From positions 1 through 5,913 of the forward strand of contig CAMLRI010000155.1 of the NCBI GenBank assembly GCA_946482385.1: DNA of 5,913 nt. Reading direction: 5' to 3'. Below are positions 1-5,441 of the stretch, piece by piece. The notes beneath the pieces are model-generated. The model had not been told where the DNA came from. It was given only the letters and a program-made list of their open reading frames with translations, and did no database searches. The translations under genes and the position numbers were made by a program. The DNA comes from an uncultured Cellvibrio sp. Lineage in GTDB: Bacteria; Pseudomonadota; Gammaproteobacteria; Pseudomonadales; Cellvibrionaceae. Each line of letters starts with the position of its first letter. The stretch's first letter is position 1.

Positions 1-1
1 A

Positions 2-646
2 GAAGAGCACTGGACCCTGACCGCCCTGTTCGACGCCATGGGCGCCCTCTCCACCCAGTACAACGAAACCCCCGGCCAGGCCTCCCGCGCCTACGACGCC
101 AACCGCGACGGCTTTGTCATCGCCGGCGGCGGCGGCTGCCTGGTGCTGGAAGAGTACGAGCATGCCAAAGCCCGCGGCGCCAAGATCTACGCCGAACTGG
201 TTGGCTATGGCGCCACCTCCGACGGCTACGACATGGTTGCCCCCTCGGGCGAAGGCGCAGTGCGCTGCATGAAGCAGGCGCTGGCGACTGTGAATGGCAG
301 TATCGACTACATCAACTCCCACGGCACCTCCACCCCGGTGGGCGACCTGGCCGAGCTGAAAGCCATTAAAGAAACCTTTGGCAGCGCCATTCCTCCCATC
401 AGCTCCACCAAATCCCTCACCGGCCACAGCCTGGGCGCCACCGGCGTGCAAGAGGCGATTTACAGCCTGCTGATGCTGGAAAACGACTTCATCTGCGCCT
501 CTGCCAATATCGAAACCCTGGATCCGGAAGCGGAAGGTATGCCGATTGTGTTGCAGCGCCAGGATGGGGTGAAGCTCAACCGCGTCATGTCCAACAGCTT
601 CGGCTTTGGCGGCACCAACGCCACCCTGGTGTTCCAGCGCATCTAA
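2..646 (+). CDS. fabB: 3-oxoacyl-[acyl-carrier-protein] synthase I (KAS I), C-terminal part
   Basis: Partial gene; the reading frame is open from base 2 and its start lies upstream. The enzyme is cytoplasmic and condenses malonyl-ACP with acyl-ACP in fatty-acid elongation. With FabA it supports the unsaturated branch. The visible ~214 residues are near-identical in pattern to E. coli Fab[41 protein letters not shown], and the C-terminal [14 protein letters not shown]. Two catalytic histidines are present, in HGTSTPVGD (His codon 320-322) and TGHSLG (His codon 425-427), along with the conserved Lys (codon 410-412) just before the second. The active-site Cys would lie in the missing N-terminal part. 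The protein ends shortly after the conserved GTNATLV segment, as expected for the family. The FabB-specific [18 protein letters not shown] stretch argues against FabF. A strong terminator follows 21 bases after the stop, so this is the last gene of its unit; fabA may lie upstream, but that is not visible. Confidence 0.96.
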   Translation, partial: EEHWTLTALFDAMGALSTQYNETPGQASRAYDANRDGFVIAGGGGCLVLEEYEHAKARGAKIYAELVGYGATSDGYDMVAPSGEGAVRCMKQALATVNGSIDYINSHGTSTPVGDLAELKAIKETFGSAIPPISSTKSLTGHSLGATGVQEAIYSLLMLENDFICASANIETLDPEAEGMPIVLQRQDGVKLNRVMSNSFGFGGTNATLVFQRI

Positions 647-667
647 CCGCCAGCACCAGCAGCCCTC

Positions 668-704
668 AAAAAAACCGCGAGATCTTAGGACTCGCGGTTT
701 TTTT
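668..704 (+). terminator. Rho-independent terminator after fabB
   Basis: This is a perfect 14-bp inverted repeat. Seven A then CCGCGAG (668-681) pairs with CTCGCGG then seven T (691-704) around a 9-nt loop. The GC-rich core followed by a T7 run is the classic intrinsic terminator form. The matching A-run on the other side means it could also stop transcription on the minus strand, but no minus-strand gene ends here. It sits 21 bases after the fabB stop. Confidence 0.95.
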
Positions 705-858
705 GTATCAACCGGTTATAGCAACAATCAAAATCGCCTAAGACCCAGCAATTAAGAAATAAGCCGTCTAAGTGGATATGACTGGTCGACAGATTTGACC
801 GGAGCGTCCGGGCACACTGATCCCATGTTGATCAACCCGTGCACTGCCCGAGGCCAAG
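705..858. other. Intergenic region upstream of the small exported-protein gene
   Basis: These ~150 bases are more AT-rich than the flanking genes and contain no convincing ORF. They should hold the promoter for the gene at 859, since the fabB terminator separates the two. A TTGACC (795-800) resembles a -35 box, but no good -10 lies 16-18 bases downstream. TATGAC (777-782) resembles a -10 but has no -35 partner. I therefore assign no promoter. Confidence 0.5.
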
Positions 859-1239
859 ATGACAGCAGCAGCCCTCTCCCCCCGCCGTCAATTCACCCTG
901 CGCCGCCTCTTGGGCTTGGCTATGGCCCTGCTCCTCAGCCAGGCCGCCCTGTGCCAACAGCAGCACAGCGAAGCCCTGTTGCTGCAGGCCATACGCACCA
1001 GCCACTGGCTGCAAGCGGCGGGCGAAGCCCCCTCGCCCAGCCTGCTGGAGCGCTATCAACAGCTGGAATCTGGCGGCAAAGCCCTGTCGCTCAAGCTGGG
1101 CAAGCAACTCAAAAACAGCATGCTGGATGTACTGCGCGGCCAATACCAGGGCGGCAGCGAGCCGCTCAGCCCAGGGCTGAGCTACCAGGCGGTATGGTCG
1201 ACGGAATACTGGTTAATGGAGATGAAATACAGTTTTTGA
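859..1239 (+). CDS. Small exported protein of unknown function
   Basis: A 126-residue protein I do not recognise. The start ATG is supported by a GAGG ribosome-binding site at 850-853, five bases upstream. Codon use (CTG, GCC, AGC, CAG, CGC) matches the neighbouring genes, which favours this frame over the overlapping frame at 795-1277. The N-terminus is a signal peptide: a basic segment with two Arg pairs (R9-R10 and R15-R16), a hydrophobic core at about 17-27, and a possible signal peptidase I site near S27-Q-A29. The Cys at 32 is preceded by Leu, so it does not make a standard lipobox. R9-R10-Q-F12 matches the core of a Tat motif. The mature part (~95 residues) is Gln/Leu-rich and probably helical at about 38-95. 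It ends in an alternating aromatic/hydrophobic stretch with a terminal Phe (W118, M120, M122, Y124, F126). It is monocistronic and convergent with the next gene. The location (periplasm or outer membrane) is inferred. Confidence 0.72.
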   Translation: MTAAALSPRRQFTLRRLLGLAMALLLSQAALCQQQHSEALLLQAIRTSHWLQAAGEAPSPSLLERYQQLESGGKALSLKLGKQLKNSMLDVLRGQYQGGSEPLSPGLSYQAVWSTEYWLMEMKYSF

Positions 1240-1262
1240 GCCAGCGCCGAATGCGCAGGCTC
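1238..1262. terminator. Hairpin between convergent genes, possible terminator
   Basis: GAGCC (1238-1242) pairs with GGCTC (1258-1262), and GCGC (1244-1247) pairs with GCGC (1253-1256). A symmetric A/A mismatch separates the two helices, and the loop is CGAAT. The hairpin begins inside the TGA stop of the upstream gene and lies 12 bases from the stop of the convergent gene. It lacks a clear T-run on the + side (only TCTT follows). On the minus strand the stem is followed by AAAAA rather than T. Terminator function is therefore tentative. Confidence 0.4.
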
Positions 1263-1273
1263 TCTTGCGGCGA

Positions 1274-2146
1274 TTAATGCGAGGGGTGCTGATGCAGCCA
1301 CTGCTTCACCAGTGGCAAGAGGCTGGGGCGCCAGGAGCGGGCTTGTACCCCAAAGCAATCGCGGATTACCCGGCAGGTGAGTATGGCGCTGGGCGGCTCC
1401 TCGGGGTTTTCTTCGTCGGTAATGGTCAAACTGGGTTCAGCTGTTAGCAGCTGCTGCTGGATCAACAACTGCAACAACTGCTCGGCAAACTCCTCCTGGG
1501 TGCAGGCATCGCCCGAGCAATAGTGCATCACCCCCCAGTTTTCCGCACCGCAGCCAATCTGCTTTACCAAACCCACCAGCACCCGCGCCACATCCCCCAG
1601 GCTGGTAGGCGCACCGCGCAAGCGGCGGTTGGCGCGCACCGCCGCACCGCCCAGGTAACCACCCAGGAGCCGGGTCAGCAGGTTATCGCCCTGGGCGCCG
1701 ATCACCCAGCTCAGCCGCAAACAGATATGGCGCGGTGCCAGCGCCGCCAGCTGCTGCTCGGCCAACACCAGGGCCCGCCCGCGCTCGGTAGTGGGCTGGG
1801 GCGTATCTTTTTCACTGTGGGTGCTTTTGCTATCGCCACCAAACACTTGATAGCCAGAAATCTGAATCAAAGGAATATTCTCAGCGCCGCAAACCTGCGC
1901 CACATGGCTGGCAGCCGCCACATAGGCCGCACAGCCTGCACTGCTACCCAACTCATCCCAAGCCTGGTTATTAATTACCAGGGCCGGGCGCCGTTGGCGG
2001 ATATAAGCCGCCACCGCTTCCTGATTAGCCCAATCCACCTCGCCCGCCGCCGGCAACAACAGGCTAAACGGCTCGCGTTCCAGGTCGTGAACCAGGGCGG
2101 CGCCCAGGGGTGATGCGGCTTGGGTCAGGAGTAATTTAACGGACAT
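1274..2146 (-). CDS. RmlD-like SDR-fold protein lacking the catalytic Tyr/Lys
   Basis: A 290-residue protein with the layout of the RmlD substrate-binding family (dTDP-4-dehydrorhamnose reductase-like extended SDRs), and of about the usual length. Alignable landmarks from memory of E. coli RmlD: VDWANQEAVAAYIRQRRPALVINN (37-60, like the DFSNPEGVAETVRKIRPDVIVN region), SGYQVFGGD (97-105, like STDYVFPG), LRLSWVIG (143-150, like FRTSWVY) and GAPTSLGDVARVL (178-190, like GAPTGAELLAD). Key residues are missing. The N-terminal glycine motif reads TQAASPLG, keeping only its last Gly. The YGxTK segment reads R122-G-R-A-L126, so catalytic Tyr and Lys are replaced. It is therefore probably not a working reductase; a binding or regulatory role, as for the RmlD-like MAT2B subunit, is only an analogy. 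The start at 2146 has a weak GAG ribosome-binding site five bases upstream. The gene is divergent from the FAD oxidoreductase gene. The fold is fairly certain; the function is unknown. Confidence 0.82.
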   Translation of the reverse strand: MSVKLLLTQAASPLGAALVHDLEREPFSLLLPAAGEVDWANQEAVAAYIRQRRPALVINNQAWDELGSSAGCAAYVAAASHVAQVCGAENIPLIQISGYQVFGGDSKSTHSEKDTPQPTTERGRALVLAEQQLAALAPRHICLRLSWVIGAQGDNLLTRLLGGYLGGAAVRANRRLRGAPTSLGDVARVLVGLVKQIGCGAENWGVMHYCSGDACTQEEFAEQLLQLLIQQQLLTAEPSLTITDEENPEEPPSAILTCRVIRDCFGVQARSWRPSLLPLVKQWLHQHPSH

Positions 2147-2176
2147 AAGGGCTCGAAAAGGCTCGGAATTGCCCGC

Positions 2177-2204
2177 AGTTTACCAGCAGTAACCTTCAGA
2201 TCAA
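2177..2204 (-). promoter_or_regulatory. Candidate sigma-70 promoter for the RmlD-like gene
   Basis: Read on the minus strand, TTGATC (2204-2199) lies 16 bases before TAAACT (2182-2177). The latter is preceded by TGG, giving an extended -10 (TGnTAAACT). Each hexamer matches consensus at four of six positions. Transcription would begin near 2170, about 24 bases before the start codon at 2146. This is called by eye only. Confidence 0.42.
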
Positions 2205-2212
2205 TAAGGGTA

Positions 2213-2226
2213 TTTCGCCAGCGAAA
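2213..2226. repeat. Short inverted repeat, possible operator
   Basis: TTTCGC (2213-2218) and GCGAAA (2221-2226) form a perfect 6-bp inverted repeat around CA. It ends four bases before the -10 candidate of the rightward promoter and overlaps the place where a -35 element should be. That position would suit a regulator binding site. The arms are short, so chance is not excluded. No regulator family is recognised. Confidence 0.35.
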
Positions 2227-2230
2227 CGCT

Positions 2231-2236
2231 TATACT
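2231..2236 (+). promoter_or_regulatory. Candidate -10 box for the rightward operon
   Basis: TATACT matches the sigma-70 -10 consensus at five of six positions and is followed by GCGCGCCCC, which would place the transcript start near 2243. No recognisable -35 hexamer lies 15-19 bases upstream, and there is no extended -10 TG. The promoter may be weak or activator-dependent. The implied leader to the ATG at 2267 is about 24 bases. Confidence 0.45.
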
Positions 2237-2266
2237 GCGCGCCCCAATTCGCACTCCGCCGCCACT

Positions 2267-3577
2267 ATGACCAGCCACCTAGCCGCGCGCCAACGCCAGA
2301 CCATCCAGCTCGACCTCGCCCTGATCGGCGGCGGTGTCGCCGGCCTCTGGCTGGCCAACCGCGCCCGCGCCGCCGGCTACCAGTTGGCGCTGTTTGACAG
2401 CAAAGCCCTGGGTAGCGACCAAACCCTGGCCTCCCAGGGCATGATCCACGGCGGCATGAAATACACCCTGGCGGGCAGCTTGACCGGCGCCTCGGAAGCC
2501 ATTGCCGATATGCCGCGCCACTGGCGCGACTGCTTGTGTGGCGAAGGCGATGTCGACCTGCGCGATACCCGCATCCTCAGCGATCACTTTTTTATGTGGT
2601 CGAGCCAGGGCATCAGCGCCAAGCTGACCAGCTTCCTCGCCAGCAAACTCACCCGCGGCCGGGTGGAACCCGTCGCCGATGACCGCCGCCCGCCGCTGCT
2701 GCGCCACCCGGATTTTAACGGCAGCCTCTACAAGCTCGACGACCTGGTGCTGGATGTGCCCAGCCTGGTGGCCAACCTGGCCAACAATATCGCCGGCCAC
2801 TGCTTCCAAATCGACTGGCGCTGCGCCCGCCTGGAGCGCGACCAACAGGGCCAGGTGCGGCTGCTGGTGGACACGCCGGAACAGGCCCTCTGCATAGAGG
2901 CGCGCCGCTTTATCTTTACCGCCGGCCAGGGCAACGCCGGGCTGCTGGCGCAGCTGGGGTTGGATAGGCCCGCCATGCAGCTGCGCCCGCTGCAGCAGGT
3001 GATGGTGAAGCACAACCACCCCTTTGATTTTTACGGCCACTGCTTGGGCGCCGACACCAGCCCGCGCCTGACCATTTCCAGCCACCGCTTGCCCCTGGGC
3101 GAGCACATCTGGTACCTGGGCGGCAGCCTGGCAGAAAAAGGCGCCGGCATGGAACCAGAGGCACTGATCCAACTGGCGCAAGCCGAACTGCGCGAGCTTA
3201 TCCCCTGGGTCAACCTCGAAGGTGCCAGCTGGGCCACCCTGCCGATCAACCGCGCCGAACCGCGCCAGCCCGGGCTGCTGCGCCCCGACAATGCCTTTAT
3301 CGCCGCCGCCCCCGGCGCCGCCAACCTGCTGGTTGCCTGGCCCACCAAGCTCACCCTGGCCCCCAATTTGGCCAACCAGGCCATGGCCCTGCTGCACGCG
3401 GATGCCATCCAACCCGGCCCGGCTGCCAGCCCGTCGCCACGTACCAGCCTGGCGCCCTACCTGCCCCTGGCCGAACCGGGTAAAACCCCTTGGGAGCAAG
3501 CCTTCCCCCCGGCCATGAGTGCCGAGGAGCGGTTGGCGCTGATGTTTCCCGCCGCCGATGATGAGGACCACCGCTGA
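2267..3577 (+). CDS. FAD-dependent oxidoreductase, DAO/GlpD-like family
   Basis: A 436-residue flavoprotein. The N-terminal Rossmann fold has the FAD motif IGGGVAGLWLA (Gly 21, 23, 26), and the acidic residue closing beta-2 is D44 in ALFDS. The following SQGMIHGGMKY (56-66) resembles the IHGGLRY segment of glycerol-3-phosphate dehydrogenases and other DAO-fold enzymes. A central TAGQGNAGLLAQLGL and a C-terminal WPTKLTLAPNLANQA are also typical of the superfamily. No signal peptide or membrane segment is seen, so it is probably cytoplasmic or membrane-associated. The substrate is unknown; residues after about 380 form a Pro/Ala-rich tail with no recognised domain. The start is chosen because the Rossmann strand begins about 15 residues in. 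The upstream bases are C-rich and contain no Shine-Dalgarno sequence, which is unusual here. The stop shares its A with the ATG of the aldo/keto reductase gene, pointing to coupled translation. The family is confident; the specific reaction is not. Confidence 0.9.
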   Translation: MTSHLAARQRQTIQLDLALIGGGVAGLWLANRARAAGYQLALFDSKALGSDQTLASQGMIHGGMKYTLAGSLTGASEAIADMPRHWRDCLCGEGDVDLRDTRILSDHFFMWSSQGISAKLTSFLASKLTRGRVEPVADDRRPPLLRHPDFNGSLYKLDDLVLDVPSLVANLANNIAGHCFQIDWRCARLERDQQGQVRLLVDTPEQALCIEARRFIFTAGQGNAGLLAQLGLDRPAMQLRPLQQVMVKHNHPFDFYGHCLGADTSPRLTISSHRLPLGEHIWYLGGSLAEKGAGMEPEALIQLAQAELRELIPWVNLEGASWATLPINRAEPRQPGLLRPDNAFIAAAPGAANLLVAWPTKLTLAPNLANQAMALLHADAIQPGPAASPSPRTSLAPYLPLAEPGKTPWEQAFPPAMSAEERLALMFPAADDEDHR

Positions 3578-4398
3578 TGCTGCCCCGCCGCCGCCTCGGC
3601 CAAACCGATTTGCACCCCAGCCTGATTGGCTTGGGCACGGTGAAATTTGGCCGCACCCAAAACCTGAAATACCCCAGCGACTTCGCCCTGCCCAGCGACG
3701 AGCAGCTGCGCGAACTGCTGGCCTGCGCCCGCGACATGGGCATCAACCTGCTCGATACAGCCCCCGCCTATGGCTACAGCGAAGAGCGCCTGGGCGAGCT
3801 ACTCAGGCGCGAACGCCAGGATTGGCTGATCTGCACCAAAGTGGGCGAGGAGTTTGAACACACCCCCTTCTCCCCCCAGGGCAAATCCTGGTTCGACTTT
3901 AGCGCCCGCCACACCCGCCACAGCCTGGAGCGCAGCCTGCGCCGTTTGCGCAGCGACTATCTCGACCTGGTGCTGATCCACTCAGATGGCAACGACCTGC
4001 AGATTCTCGAACAAACCGAAGTGCTCGACTGCCTGCAACAGATGAAACGGGAAGGCTGGATCCGCGCCCTGGGCATCTCCAGTAAAACCCTGGAAGGCGG
4101 GCAGCGCGCGGCAGCGCTGTGCGATGCGGTGATGGTCACCTACCACCGCGACCACACCGAGGAAGAGGGCGTGATAGACGCCTGCCAGGCCGCCGGCTGC
4201 GGGGTGCTGCTAAAAAAAGTTCTCGCCAGCGGCCATATCTGCCATGATGCGCCCGCCCCGGGGGTAGCAGATCCGCTGCAACAAGCCCTGGCATTTGCCC
4301 TCAACAAAACCGGCGTTACCAGCGCCCTGCTGGGCACCATCAACCCCGCCCACCTGCGCGCCAACTGCCTCAAGGCACTGGCGGCAGTGGCGCAATAA
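3577..4398 (+). CDS. Aldo/keto reductase family oxidoreductase
   Basis: A 273-residue TIM-barrel oxidoreductase, slightly shorter than most family members (about 280-330). The family tetrad is intact: D60 and Y65 in [14 protein letters not shown]88 in ICTKVGEE, and H135 in LVLIHSDG. The N-terminal [21 protein letters not shown] is a typical opening, and the C-terminal [23 protein letters not shown] matches the NADP-binding end of the barrel. NAD(P)H-dependent carbonyl reduction is the expected chemistry; the substrate cannot be read from the sequence. Its ATG overlaps the TGA of the FAD oxidoreductase gene by one base, so the two are very likely made together and may act on the same metabolite. 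The ribosome-binding site would lie within the upstream gene, where GAGG (3563-3566) is the nearest purine-rich stretch. hisI starts 25 bases after the stop with no terminator between. Confidence 0.93.
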   Translation: MLPRRRLGQTDLHPSLIGLGTVKFGRTQNLKYPSDFALPSDEQLRELLACARDMGINLLDTAPAYGYSEERLGELLRRERQDWLICTKVGEEFEHTPFSPQGKSWFDFSARHTRHSLERSLRRLRSDYLDLVLIHSDGNDLQILEQTEVLDCLQQMKREGWIRALGISSKTLEGGQRAAALCDAVMVTYHRDHTEEEGVIDACQAAGCGVLLKKVLASGHICHDAPAPGVADPLQQALAFALNKTGVTSALLGTINPAHLRANCLKALAAVAQ

Positions 4399-4423
4399 GT
4401 CTGCAAAATCTGGGATAAATACC

Positions 4424-4807
4424 ATGAAAGATTGGCTCGATAGCGTAAACTGGAATGCGGATGGCATGGTGCCCGCCATAGCCCAGGACGCAGTATCAGG
4501 ACGCATCTTGATGATGGCCTGGATGAACCGCGAAGCCCTGCGCCTCACCAGCGAAAAAATGGAAGCGGTTTATTGGTCGCGCTCGCGCCGCAAACTGTGG
4601 CACAAAGGCGAAAGCTCCGGCCATGTGCAGCGGGTGCGCGAAATCCGCCTCGACTGCGATGCCGATGTGATCGTACTGCAAGTGGAACAATGTGGCGGCA
4701 TTGCCTGCCACACCGGGCGCGAATCTTGCTTTTACCAAGTGCTCCAAGGCGGAGCCTGGGTCACCGTCGACCCGGTTTTAAAAGATCCCGCCGAGATTTA
4801 CGAGTAG
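4424..4807 (+). CDS. hisI: Phosphoribosyl-AMP cyclohydrolase
   Basis: A 127-residue cytoplasmic enzyme for the third step of histidine synthesis. It hydrolyses the adenine ring of PR-AMP to give ProFAR. Signature segments are in order: [10 protein letters not shown] (30-39), [17 protein letters not shown] (50-66), and the metal site DCDAD (D77, C78, D79, D81), followed by ACHTG (C95) and SCF (C102). These are the usual Zn-binding cysteines and Mg-binding aspartates. It is the stand-alone form, not the hisIE fusion of E. coli, as in Pseudomonas and relatives. The start at 4424 is preferred over longer in-frame starts because it matches the family N-terminus and has GGGA at 4412-4415, eight bases upstream; an extension to 4295 would overlap the aldo/keto reductase gene. 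hisE follows after 17 bases. Confidence 0.97.
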   Translation: MKDWLDSVNWNADGMVPAIAQDAVSGRILMMAWMNREALRLTSEKMEAVYWSRSRRKLWHKGESSGHVQRVREIRLDCDADVIVLQVEQCGGIACHTGRESCFYQVLQGGAWVTVDPVLKDPAEIYE

Positions 4808-4824
4808 CCAGTGCGAGAAGTGTT

Positions 4825-5163
4825 ATGAATAACGATGTTTTGCAACAACTGACAGAGATACTGGCCGCGCGCAAAAATGCCGCAGCGGACACCTCCTACG
4901 TTGCCAGCCTGCACCACAAAGGGCTGAATAAAATTTTGGAAAAAGTGGGCGAAGAGTGCACCGAAACCATTCTCGCCGCCAAGGATGCGCAAATCAGCGG
5001 CGACAACGCCGAGCTGATTTACGAAACCGCCGACCTCTGGTTCCACAGCCTGGTAATGCTTTCGCACCTGGGCAGTTCCGCCGAGGATGTGCTTAACGAA
5101 TTGGCGCGTCGCTTCAATGTTTCCGGCATTGCCGAAAAAGCCGCGCGCAATCCACAGTCATAA
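4825..5163 (+). CDS. hisE: Phosphoribosyl-ATP pyrophosphatase
   Basis: A 112-residue cytoplasmic enzyme for the second step of histidine synthesis, hydrolysing PR-ATP to PR-AMP and pyrophosphate; its product is the substrate of HisI. It has the all-alpha MazG-like form: LTEILAARK near the N-terminus, then [19 protein letters not shown] (36-54) with the metal-binding acidic cluster (E39, E43, E44), then [17 protein letters not shown] (63-79) with a further E/D pair (E67, D70). The start at 4825 is preceded by GAGAAG (4815-4820). An in-frame extension upstream would run through hisI and is rejected. It lies 17 bases after hisI and 13 bases before tatA, consistent with one transcript. Confidence 0.97.
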   Translation: MNNDVLQQLTEILAARKNAAADTSYVASLHHKGLNKILEKVGEECTETILAAKDAQISGDNAELIYETADLWFHSLVMLSHLGSSAEDVLNELARRFNVSGIAEKAARNPQS

Positions 5164-5176
5164 CGAGGATTTCATC

Positions 5177-5428
5177 ATGGGTATTAGTGGTATCAGTGTT
5201 TGGCAACTGCTTATTATTCTCGCCATAGTAGTGATGCTATTTGGCACCAAGCGCCTGCGCAGCCTGGGCAGTGACCTGGGCAGCATGATCAAAGGCTTTA
5301 AAAGCTCCATGAGCAGCGACGAAGCCGACAAAAACAAAGAAGAGGCCAACAAGCCTGCCGCCGTGGAAGACAAAAGCAACACCGCCACAGCGGCTAGCAA
5401 CACCGAAAAAACCGAACACAAACACTGA
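5177..5428 (+). CDS. tatA: Sec-independent protein translocase subunit TatA
   Basis: An 83-residue inner-membrane protein that oligomerises to form or weaken the membrane for export of folded twin-arginine substrates. The N-terminus [19 protein letters not shown] gives one short transmembrane helix (about 6-22) with the polar Gln at position 10. It is followed by the hinge [10 protein letters not shown] (22-31) and an amphipathic helix that includes KGFK (39-42). The rest (43-83) is a charged, low-complexity Lys/Glu/Ala/Asn tail ending in His-Lys-His, which is normal for TatA. This resembles E. coli TatA (GISIWQLLII, LLFGTKKLGSIG) and lacks the TatB features, so A rather than B. GAGG at 5165-5168 lies eight bases before the ATG. 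tatB starts 13 bases after the stop. Confidence 0.96.
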   Translation: MGISGISVWQLLIILAIVVMLFGTKRLRSLGSDLGSMIKGFKSSMSSDEADKNKEEANKPAAVEDKSNTATAASNTEKTEHKH

Positions 5429-5441
5429 GTGAGTTGCCAGC

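Noticed and set aside
827..836. GTTGATCAAC palindrome upstream of the exported-protein gene
   Set aside because: A perfect 10-bp palindrome is expected several times by chance in a window this size, and it is not placed on any identified promoter.
795..1277. Open frame of 160 codons overlapping the small exported-protein gene
   Set aside because: It starts with TTG, is Pro/Gln/Ala-rich with no domain, and overlaps the 859 frame, which has a GAGG ribosome-binding site, a signal peptide and normal codon use.
1523..2113. 196-codon frame opposite the RmlD-like gene
   Set aside because: It is an antisense shadow; the minus-strand frame shows clear RmlD-family landmarks, while this one reads as Arg/His/Gln-rich filler.
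2279..3571. 430-codon frame antisense to almost the whole FAD oxidoreductase gene
   Set aside because: Its length is explained by high GC at the third codon position. The product is Gly/Gln/Ala-rich with no motifs, while the + strand frame has an FAD-binding fold.
4295..4423. Longer in-frame start for hisI
   Set aside because: The added residues translate the end of the aldo/keto reductase gene in another frame, while the ATG at 4424 matches the usual HisI N-terminus.
5087..5176. Longer in-frame start for tatA
   Set aside because: It would overlap hisE and place 30 residues before the conserved TatA N-terminus; the ATG at 5177 has a GAGG ribosome-binding site.
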